From the NCBI GenBank assembly GCA_900550335.1, contig URRU01000100.1:1-6469 (forward strand): DNA of 6,469 nt. The letters are read 5' to 3'. Both the position numbers and the translations under genes were made by a program. The number at the start of each line of letters is the position of its first letter. Position 1 is the stretch's first letter. Below, piece by piece: positions 1-5,375 of this stretch. Origin of the DNA: an uncultured Clostridium sp. (GTDB lineage Bacteria; Bacillota; Clostridia; Peptostreptococcales; Peptostreptococcaceae). Below the pieces are notes generated by a model. That model ran no database searches, was not told the origin of the DNA, and saw nothing but the letters and a program-made list of their open reading frames with translations.

Positions 1-82
1 CAATCATAGAATATCAAAAAACACGAAAGAAATTTTAATATAAAGACAGTGAAAAAATCGTAGGATAAACTTTTAAAATATA

Positions 83-106
83 AAATTTATAAATCTCTAT
101 AAATTT
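83..106. repeat. Perfect 9-bp inverted repeat, possible operator
   Basis: The left arm AAATTTATA (83-91) and right arm TATAAATTT (98-106) are exact reverse complements separated by six bases. The arms contain only A and T. The repeat lies just upstream of the candidate pilB promoter, which would suit a regulator binding site. In DNA this AT-rich a chance origin is quite possible. There is no T-run behind it, so it is not a terminator. Confidence 0.4.
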
Positions 107-114
107 GTAAAAAA

Positions 115-144
115 TTGTCAAAGTTGTATACCAAAAAAAATATT
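115..144 (+). promoter_or_regulatory. Candidate sigma-A promoter of the pil operon
   Basis: A TTGTCA box (115-120, five of six to TTGACA) is followed after 18 bases by AATATT (139-144, four of six to TATAAT). It would give a leader of roughly 90 bases before pilB. The -10 box is weak and the surrounding DNA is AT-rich, so this is the best candidate rather than a firm call. Confidence 0.3.
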
Positions 145-227
145 TTCTGAAAATAAGAATATGTGAATATGTCAGATGAAAGTGTCGATAATAAAAATAG
201 AATGACTTTTAAATTAAAAATTTTATA

Positions 228-245
228 AAAGGAGTGATTTTATTG
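228..245 (+). promoter_or_regulatory. pilB ribosome binding site and TTG start
   Basis: AAAGGAGTGA (228-237) is a strong Shine-Dalgarno sequence. Its GGAG core (231-234) lies eight bases before a TTG codon at 243. The in-frame GTG at 234 overlaps the Shine-Dalgarno core itself and so cannot be served by it. This places the pilB start at TTG 243. Confidence 0.8.
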
Positions 246-1550
246 AAAGTTGGAATTCCCAAGAAAATATCCATAAAATACAATGCATATCTTTTAGACG
301 AGACAGATACAACTGTAACGGTTGAGACATCAGAGGAAAGTATAGAGCTTATACAAGATATTAGGCTAGCTACAGGAAAAGAACCTATCATAGTAAAAAA
401 CACTGAAGAAAATATAAGAAAAAAGATAAATATGCGATACGATTCAAATATGGAGGACAGCGAAGATAGGGCTCAAAGATTATTCAAAAGAATAACTGAG
501 TTTTCGATTCGAGAAAATATAAGTGATATACACATTGAGCCTTTTGAAGAAGAGTTTAGGATTAGACTGAGGAGGGACGGAAAACTAGAACTTTATGACA
601 AATTTTCTATGGCTTTTTATCCAGAATTTGTATCTTTTATAAAATTAAAATCAGGAATGGACATAGCTGAAAAAAGGATACCTCAGGATGGAAGACTAGG
701 ATTGTTTGAAAATAGAGCAGATGTAGATGTTAGGGTTTCTTCAATACCTACTGTAAATGGCGAAAAGATAGTTATGAGAATTTTGAATAAAAATATATTT
801 ATAGAAAATATATCTAAGCCAGATTTTTCAAAAGATGAGATGGAGTTAGTATCGAAAATAATATCTAAAAAATCTGGAATAATTCTTGTCTGTGGTCCAA
901 CCGGAAGTGGTAAAACAACTACTGTATATTCAATTATAAAAAAACTTATGGACTTAGAGAGAAATATCACTACAATAGAGAATCCAATTGAATATAAGAT
1001 AGATGGAATTAATCAAATTCAAGTAAATGAAAAAGTTGGTTTAACTTTTGAAAGAGGACTTAGGTCAATACTAAGGCAGGATCCAGATATTATCATGATA
1101 GGTGAAATAAGAGATACAGAAACAGCAGAGATAGCAGTTAGAGCAGCTATAACAGGACACCTTGTTATAAGTACTCTACATACTGAAGATGCTGTGTCTG
1201 CTATTATAAGACTTTCCGATATGGGGATAAAACCATATTTGATAAAAGCTTCATTAATAGGCGTTATAGCTCAAAAATTAGCTAGAAAAAAATGTAAATA
1301 CTGCAAAAATATTGGTGGGATTGTTGAAAAATGTGAAGTCTGCCATGGAAGGGGATATATTGGAAGAACTGCTATACACGAAATTATGAATTTAGATGAT
1401 AGAGTAAAAAGTCATATAAAAGATAACTTAGATAAGGATATTATGAGAAATGTAGCTGAAAAATCTGGGATGATTACATTTGAAAAAAGTATAGAAAAAC
1501 TTTTAAAGGATGAGGTTTTGGATGAAAGAGAAGTATATAGCTTGGTTTAA
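243..1550 (+). CDS. pilB: Type IV pilus extension ATPase PilB (short form)
   Basis: This is a cytoplasmic secretion ATPase of the GspE/PilB family, 435 residues from the TTG start; it powers pilin insertion into the growing fibre. Residues 1-67 resemble the C-terminal half of the MshEN/T2SSE_N domain. Next comes the N2 domain (SDIHIEP near 94-100; GMDIAEKRIPQDGRL near 138-152). The ATPase core has Walker A GPTGSGKT (218-225), an Asp box (about 242-262), Walker B DPDIIMIGEIRD (280-291) and a His box with STLHTEDA (about 310-317). A zinc motif C-x2-C-x9-C-x2-C (Cys 351, 354, 364, 367) marks it as PilB-like, since PilT lacks this motif. Usual PilB proteins have about 550-570 residues, so the first 100 or more are missing. 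It overlaps pilC by 29 bases, suggesting coupled translation. Confidence 0.95.
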   Translation: MKVGIPKKISIKYNAYLLDETDTTVTVETSEESIELIQDIRLATGKEPIIVKNTEENIRKKINMRYDSNMEDSEDRAQRLFKRITEFSIRENISDIHIEPFEEEFRIRLRRDGKLELYDKFSMAFYPEFVSFIKLKSGMDIAEKRIPQDGRLGLFENRADVDVRVSSIPTVNGEKIVMRILNKNIFIENISKPDFSKDEMELVSKIISKKSGIILVCGPTGSGKTTTVYSIIKKLMDLERNITTIENPIEYKIDGINQIQVNEKVGLTFERGLRSILRQDPDIIMIGEIRDTETAEIAVRAAITGHLVISTLHTEDAVSAIIRLSDMGIKPYLIKASLIGVIAQKLARKKCKYCKNIGGIVEKCEVCHGRGYIGRTAIHEIMNLDDRVKSHIKDNLDKDIMRNVAEKSGMITFEKSIEKLLKDEVLDEREVYSLV

Positions 1551-2646
1551 AGATTTAAAAATAAAAGAATTTGAAAATATTGATTTGTCTATACTTGAAG
1601 ATTTTATTAAACCTAAAAAAATTAAAAGTAAAGAACTTAGAGTTATATGTAGTCAAATGTCTATATTGTTGGATTCTGGAGCTAGTATAGATGATATTTT
1701 AGAGGCAATAGGGAATCAGCAAAATAAAAAATATAAAGAATGTTTTTTGAAATCTACAAGAAATATAAAAAAAGGATATTCTATAGAAAATTCTTTTAGA
1801 AGTAGTGAATTATTTAGTGAATTTTTTTTGAGTATGATTAGATGTGGAGAAAATTCAGGAAAGCTAAGCACTGTACTAAAGGATATGTCTGAATACTATG
1901 AAAGAGATTATAGGGTTAAGTCAAAATTAAAATCTATTATGATTTATCCAGCTATACTTTTTATTATGATGATAGTTGCTGTTATTTTCATAATGTATGC
2001 AGTTATACCAAATTTTGCCTTGGTATTTGATAGCAACAATATAAAGCCTCCATTTTTCAGTTATATTGTGATAACGAGTATGCTTTTTATGAGAGAATAT
2101 ATGAATATTTTAGTGCCTATATTTATTTTAATACCTGTATTGATTTATATTTTTATAAAAAGTAATACAGAAAATATGGATAAAATAGATAAATTAAAAT
2201 GTAAGCTTCCTCTATGGAATAAATACTATATGATGTCTGTTACGGCAAGTTTTTCTAGAAATATGTACATAATGTTAAAAAGTGGGATACCTATTATAAA
2301 TTCTGTTGAAATTGCTTCAGATATAATAAGAAACAATTATATAAAAAAGCAATTAGAAATATCTCTTAGATATATAAATAAAGGTAGTAGTATTTCAAAA
2401 TCAATAGATTTAGCTAGTGTATTTCCAGATGTTTTAATATCAATGTTAAAAAATGGAGAAGAAAGTGGGAATATAGAAAAAAGCTTTCAATATATAAACA
2501 CATTCTTTGAAAATGAGTTAGATATAATGACAGATAGGATTATAAGGCTTATAGAGCCTGCAATAACTATAATTATGGGTCTTGTTATAGGTGGGTTAAT
2601 AATAGCTATAGTAATGCCTATGTTTGATGCAATTACCGCAATTTAA
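1522..2646 (+). CDS. pilC: Type IV pilus inner-membrane platform protein PilC
   Basis: This polytopic membrane protein of the GspF/PilC family (374 residues) is rotated or shifted by PilB to feed pilin into the fibre. It has two homologous T2SSF domains. The first runs over about residues 37-160 (ICSQMSILLDSGASIDD; GENSGKLS), the second over about 237-365 (SFSRNMYIMLKSGIPI; GEESGNIE). Membrane segments lie near 138-162, 186-212 and 343-368, the usual three-helix layout. The start is ATG 1522, because GAGG at 1512-1515 lies six bases ahead. An in-frame ATG at 1510 has no properly spaced ribosome binding site. It follows pilB with a 29-base overlap and precedes the pilin leader. At 374 residues it is slightly shorter than the usual 400, mainly at the N-terminus. 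Confidence 0.94.
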   Translation: MKEKYIAWFKDLKIKEFENIDLSILEDFIKPKKIKSKELRVICSQMSILLDSGASIDDILEAIGNQQNKKYKECFLKSTRNIKKGYSIENSFRSSELFSEFFLSMIRCGENSGKLSTVLKDMSEYYERDYRVKSKLKSIMIYPAILFIMMIVAVIFIMYAVIPNFALVFDSNNIKPPFFSYIVITSMLFMREYMNILVPIFILIPVLIYIFIKSNTENMDKIDKLKCKLPLWNKYYMMSVTASFSRNMYIMLKSGIPIINSVEIASDIIRNNYIKKQLEISLRYINKGSSISKSIDLASVFPDVLISMLKNGEESGNIEKSFQYINTFFENELDIMTDRIIRLIEPAITIIMGLVIGGLIIAIVMPMFDAITAI

Positions 2647-2697
2647 AAGTTCATTCTAAAAATAAAAATCATGGCTAATACAAATATTACTGTAAAT

Positions 2698-2725
2698 GTC
2701 CGGCAATTAATCTTGATTGTCGGAC
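2698..2725 (+). promoter_or_regulatory. Stable hairpin in the pilA leader
   Basis: GTCCGGCAAT (2698-2707) pairs with ATTGTCGGAC (2716-2725) over ten positions, one of them a G-U wobble. A further G-U and A-U pair can form inside, leaving a four-base loop. It is the most GC-rich patch nearby. No T-run follows, so it is not an intrinsic terminator. It ends eight bases before the AGGAGGG ribosome binding site and leaves that site free. A role in mRNA stability after cleavage of the pilC-pilA transcript is my inference. Confidence 0.65.
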
Positions 2726-2745
2726 TCAAAATCAGGAGGGTAATT

Positions 2746-3138
2746 ATGAAAAAGAATTTAAAAAATAAAAAAAAGAGACAAGGATTTACACTTGTCGAGA
2801 TGATAATAGTAGTTACTATACTTGGAATTTTAGCAAGTATTGCAATTGTAAAATATGGAAAAGTAGAAGCTAATGCAAGAAAAAACATAGACTATACAAA
2901 TGCAGCAAATATAGCATCAGCTGCAACAATAGCAATGAGTGAAGGGGTCCCATCAGATCAAATAACAGTATCTAATTTATTAACAAAAGGATACTTAAAT
3001 AGCGAACCAGTACCTCAGAGTGTTGACGGAGATTTTACAATAGAGATTAGCGAAGAAGGCAAAAGCGTAAGTGTAAAAGTAAATGATATAGAAATGTATC
3101 CAAAGCCAAAAGAAGAAGCTAAGGGCGAACTGCAATAA
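2746..3138 (+). CDS. pilA: Type IV major pilin precursor (PilA-like)
   Basis: This is a 130-residue prepilin, the fibre subunit. It has a basic 13-residue leader (seven Lys/Arg) ending in Gly13, followed by FTLVEMIIVVTILGILASIA. Cleavage after Gly13 by a PilD-type peptidase would give a 117-residue mature pilin with N-terminal Phe and the conserved Glu at position 5. The hydrophobic half of the alpha-1 helix spans about 14-36. The globular part is small, lacks cysteine and therefore a disulfide loop, and ends in a Lys/Glu/Pro-rich tail (YPKPKEEAK). ATG 2746 is chosen because AGGAGGG (2734-2740) lies five bases ahead and the leader then has normal length. The 25-codon in-frame extension from 2671 has no ribosome binding site and would bury the cleavage motif. 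It is the only pilin in the window. Confidence 0.93.
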   Translation: MKKNLKNKKKRQGFTLVEMIIVVTILGILASIAIVKYGKVEANARKNIDYTNAANIASAATIAMSEGVPSDQITVSNLLTKGYLNSEPVPQSVDGDFTIEISEEGKSVSVKVNDIEMYPKPKEEAKGELQ

Positions 3139-3165
3139 AACTAAGAAGAAAAGTAGGTAATAAAT

Positions 3166-4065
3166 ATGAAAAAAGAAGAAGTAGAGCTAAACTTATACCC
3201 TACAAAATCAAAATGTAAAATAATATTTTTTACAAAAAATGGAAGAAAGATAAAAATCATATCAAATATAGAAAAGAAAATTACTCTGGATAATAGAATA
3301 TTTATAGAAAAAACGTTTAGAGATAAATATATAGAAGAATTATCTAATTGCATAATAAATGAAGGTTTAAAATATGGAAAATGTAAATCTGTATTCATAA
3401 ACATACAAGAAAGCGACATAATACTTAAAAATATAAAAATAGATTCTGCAATTAAAAAGAAAGATATAATCAAGGCTGTAGATATAGAGATAAAGGAATT
3501 CTGCTCTAGAACATTTAATGATTACTTTGTCGATTATAAGATATTAGATAGTAATGAAGAGGATACAGAGATTCAAGTTATATTATTTCCAAAAAAATAT
3601 GTAGATTTATTTTCTGAACTATGCGATAGAATAGGCATTGAAAATAGGGCAATGCACACAAATGTCAACCTACTAGAAAGACTATTAAAAATCAAGGGAG
3701 AAGATATTATGGAAAATATGATAAAAATGGAAAAAGAGCATACATCAACTGGGGAAGTAATGGAAATGGGTGTTATAGAATTTAGGGATGATGACTTAGT
3801 TGTAAGTGTATATGCAAAACAAAAGGTAAAATACTGTTGTGTAATAAAAAAAGAAGAATTCACTGATGAATTGGCAGATAAAATATTTGAAAAATGTGTT
3901 GGAATAATAGGGCTTGGAAATACAAACGCAGACGATTTACAAATATATTATAGACTTTGTAAATTATGTAATATAGATTTTGAAGAAGATGTTGAGTTTG
4001 TACAAGATTTTAAAAATGTATCTCCAGAAGAATTTTTCCAAATTGCTGCTAAAAAACTAAACTAA
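3166..4065 (+). CDS. pilM: PilM-like pilus assembly protein, degenerate actin fold
   Basis: This is a 299-residue soluble protein without signal or membrane segments. PilM normally is an actin-like cytoplasmic protein that binds ATP and the N-terminal tail of PilN. The best family match is the middle region: residues 75-112 (VFINIQESDIILKNI, then DIIKAVDIEIKEF) and 123-174 (VDYKIL, VILFPKKYVDLF, GIENRAMHTNVNLLERLL). These follow the order seen in PilM proteins. The usual N-terminal GIDIGSSSVK phosphate loop is absent; the equivalent stretch reads ELNLYPTKSKCKIIFF. The second nucleotide-binding strand (about 201-217, MGVIEFRDDDLVVSVYA) also lacks the Gly-rich turn. It is shorter than typical PilM (about 350). 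Position between pilA and a PilN-like gene supports the call. The ribosome binding site (AGTAGGT) is weak. It lies 27 bases after pilA. Confidence 0.75.
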   Translation: MKKEEVELNLYPTKSKCKIIFFTKNGRKIKIISNIEKKITLDNRIFIEKTFRDKYIEELSNCIINEGLKYGKCKSVFINIQESDIILKNIKIDSAIKKKDIIKAVDIEIKEFCSRTFNDYFVDYKILDSNEEDTEIQVILFPKKYVDLFSELCDRIGIENRAMHTNVNLLERLLKIKGEDIMENMIKMEKEHTSTGEVMEMGVIEFRDDDLVVSVYAKQKVKYCCVIKKEEFTDELADKIFEKCVGIIGLGNTNADDLQIYYRLCKLCNIDFEEDVEFVQDFKNVSPEEFFQIAAKKLN

Positions 4066-4145
4066 TATCAAAATAAAAATCATATAATAAAGAAAGATTA
4101 ACTAAAAAGAAAATATTAAAAAATAGCTTTAAATGAGGAAAGAAA
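4066..4145 (+). other. Intra-operon spacer with pilN ribosome binding site
   Basis: This 80-base AT-rich spacer has no hairpin and no clear promoter. GAGGAA at 4135-4140 is the ribosome binding site for the ATG at 4146. The spacer suggests continued transcription from the upstream pil genes. Confidence 0.5.
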
Positions 4146-4613
4146 ATGATATTAAATAAGAACAGATTTCTAAAGGAAAATGGACTAAAAGACTACTTTG
4201 AATATAAAAGGAAAAGTAGTATAAGCATAACAAGAATAGCTTCTATGGTCGTGTTCTTTCTTATTATTTTCAATATTATAAGTGGGATAATAGAAATAAA
4301 AAACATTCAAAACTATATAATCGAGAATCAAACTAATGACAATATCTTGATAAATTCACAAAATGAGCATAAACAAAATAACAATAATAAAAGAATAAAC
4401 ATGGGGAATGTAAGGAAAATATTTGAAACAGTAGGAGAGGAAAATTTGGATAGTATGTATGTAGACCAGGAAAGTGCCCAGGTAATAGGAAAAGCTAGGG
4501 ATATGAAAACTATAGAAATACTTATGAAAAACAAAATACTGAAAGAATCGTACATTAAAAGAATAGAAGGCGGAAGTGTTTACACTTTTGAGATATATTC
4601 TGGAAATAGGTAA
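4146..4613 (+). CDS. pilN: PilN-like bitopic pilus assembly protein
   Basis: This 155-residue protein has a basic cytoplasmic N-terminus (1-26), one membrane helix (about 27-49), an Asn/Gln-rich linker (about 61-84) and a small outer domain (about 86-153). The outer domain has the PilN pattern of an early helix, a strand at MYVDQESAQVIGKA, a helix at MKTIEILMKNKIL, and a final strand YTFEIYSG. PilN pairs with PilO through such ferredoxin-like domains, and its N-terminal tail binds PilM. The usual INLLP tail motif is not present; the N-terminus reads MILNKNRFLKENG. Assignment rests on topology, domain pattern and position between PilM-like and PilO-like genes. The start ATG 4146 has GAGGAA seven bases from its GAGG core. 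It is short compared with typical PilN (about 180-200). Confidence 0.65.
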   Translation: MILNKNRFLKENGLKDYFEYKRKSSISITRIASMVVFFLIIFNIISGIIEIKNIQNYIIENQTNDNILINSQNEHKQNNNNKRINMGNVRKIFETVGEENLDSMYVDQESAQVIGKARDMKTIEILMKNKILKESYIKRIEGGSVYTFEIYSGNR

Positions 4614-4617
4614 GCCA

Positions 4618-5235
4618 ATGAACAACAAAAGACAATTATCTAAAATAATTCTTCTACTGTTTCTTTTTATCTTAACAAATATTTTTATAATAACTCCAAT
4701 AAAAGAAAGAAAACAACTACTAGAAACAGAAAAATATAAAATAGATCAAGAAATAAAAGAAGTAGAGCGGTATAAAAAACAGACAGAAATATTAAAAAAA
4801 GAAGCTAAAAAAAAGAAAGTTATAACAGTATTTGGTGGAAAAGACGATATAATCGAAATTCAAAACACAATAGGAAGAATAGTAAATATTCAAAGTATAG
4901 AAAACACAGTCCAATTAAATGAAGATGGAGCGAGAGTATCAAATATAAGTATAAAATTCGTTGGAACATATCAGGAAATATTTAAAGTAGTTGATGCACT
5001 TAATTCTAGAGGAATCGAAAAAAATATAAAAAGCTTTAGCGTATCCAAAATAAGTCAATCAAATATCGACTCATCAGAAAAAAATAAAAGCACAATTGAA
5101 AACATAGAAGAAATAAAAAATAAATCAGATACAAAAGAACATAAGCAAGAAACTGCGCAAGATAACAATCGTCGAGAAACCAATAAAAGTCCGTCGACAA
5201 AGTTTGAATGTATCCTAAAAATTAGCAAAATATAA
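4618..5235 (+). CDS. pilO: PilO-like bitopic pilus assembly protein
   Basis: This 205-residue protein has one membrane helix (about 8-27), a charged coiled-coil stretch (about 29-67) and a ferredoxin-like domain (about 72-143). The signature strand-helix ISIKFVGTYQEIFKVVDAL (about 110-128) is typical of PilO. PilO forms heterodimers with PilN and helps align platform and fibre. Residues 145-194 form a hydrophilic low-complexity stretch rich in Lys, Glu, Asn, Ser and Gln. After it comes FECILKISKI, which reads like the last beta strand of the domain, so the stretch looks like an insertion in the final hairpin. ATG 4618 is chosen because AGG (4608-4610) lies seven bases ahead. The in-frame GTG at 4576 lies inside pilN with no ribosome binding site. 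It starts 4 bases after pilN and is the last pilus gene here. Confidence 0.72.
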   Translation: MNNKRQLSKIILLLFLFILTNIFIITPIKERKQLLETEKYKIDQEIKEVERYKKQTEILKKEAKKKKVITVFGGKDDIIEIQNTIGRIVNIQSIENTVQLNEDGARVSNISIKFVGTYQEIFKVVDALNSRGIEKNIKSFSVSKISQSNIDSSEKNKSTIENIEEIKNKSDTKEHKQETAQDNNRRETNKSPSTKFECILKISKI

Positions 5236-5298
5236 AAAAATGCTCCCTCAAGCAAAAATATAATGCATTTAATCAAAATAAATCAATTTTTTTGTAGA

Positions 5299-5326
5299 TT
5301 GATATTGCAAATAATGATAGAATAAT
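5299..5326 (+). promoter_or_regulatory. Candidate sigma-A promoter of the SEC-C gene
   Basis: TTGATA (5299-5304, five of six to consensus) and AATAAT (5321-5326, five of six) are spaced by 16 bases. Transcription would begin near 5333, leaving a leader of about 40 bases. This fits a separately transcribed gene whose codon usage differs from the pil genes. Confidence 0.45.
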
Positions 5327-5339
5327 AAGATGTGTATTG

Positions 5340-5357
5340 TATTATTAAAAAATAATA
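5340..5357. repeat. 18-bp inverted repeat before the SEC-C ribosome binding site
   Basis: TATTATT (5340-5346) and AATAATA (5351-5357) are exact reverse complements around an AAAA loop. The repeat lies just downstream of the predicted transcription start and directly abuts the GGGAG ribosome binding site. It could be an operator or a weak leader hairpin. The all-AT composition keeps confidence low. The nine bases AATAATAAG at 5351-5359 also occur 30 bases upstream, at 5321-5329, across the -10 box. Confidence 0.4.
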
Positions 5358-5375
5358 AGGGAGTGAAATTGAAAA

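Larger units (their letters stand above)
1..242. other. Non-coding leader upstream of the pilus operon
   Basis: I see no gene here. All three forward frames close within the first 40 bases or so. A short open stretch at 3-38 could be the tail of an upstream gene, but nothing in it is recognisable. The region is extremely AT-rich. It contains an inverted repeat at 83-106, a weak promoter candidate at 115-144, and the pilB ribosome binding site at its end. I looked for conserved blocks of c-di-GMP riboswitches, because such switches control type IV pilus genes in C. difficile, and saw none. Confidence 0.7.
5236..5375 (+). other. Intergenic region between the pil operon and the SEC-C gene
   Basis: This 140-base AT-rich stretch has no gene. 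No convincing intrinsic terminator for the pil operon is visible on the plus strand. The only short stem (TGCT 5241-5244 with AGCA 5251-5254) is followed by A residues rather than T residues. The second half carries a promoter candidate, an inverted repeat and a ribosome binding site for the next gene. Confidence 0.6.

Noticed and set aside
3..38. Tail of an upstream gene (IIEYQKTRKKF then stop)
   Set aside because: Eleven codons are too few to identify, and another frame is open for a similar length.
1..233. c-di-GMP riboswitch ahead of the pil operon
   Set aside because: None of the conserved blocks of class I or class II switches could be recognised; the region is mostly A and T without a GC-containing folded core.
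234..242. GTG 234 as the start of pilB
   Set aside because: It overlaps the GGAG core of the only ribosome binding site; TTG 243 lies eight bases after it.
1510..1521. ATG 1510 as the start of pilC
   Set aside because: AAAGGA directly abuts it, without spacing; ATG 1522 has GAGG six bases ahead.
2671..2745. In-frame 25-codon upstream extension of pilA from ATG 2671
   Set aside because: It has no ribosome binding site, spans the leader hairpin and would give an abnormally long prepilin leader; ATG 2746 has AGGAGGG at good spacing.
2659..4083. Shared AAAATAAAAATCAT after the stop codons of pilC (2659-2672) and pilM (4070-4083)
   Set aside because: The 14 bases are nearly all A, and such matches are likely by chance in this composition; no structure surrounds them.
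4576..4617. GTG 4576 as the start of pilO
   Set aside because: It lies inside pilN with no ribosome binding site and would put extra residues before the membrane helix; ATG 4618 has AGG at seven bases.
5234..5254. Minus-strand terminator (TGCT-TGAGGG-AGCA then seven T)
   Set aside because: The stem is only four base pairs and there is no minus-strand gene in the window for it to end.
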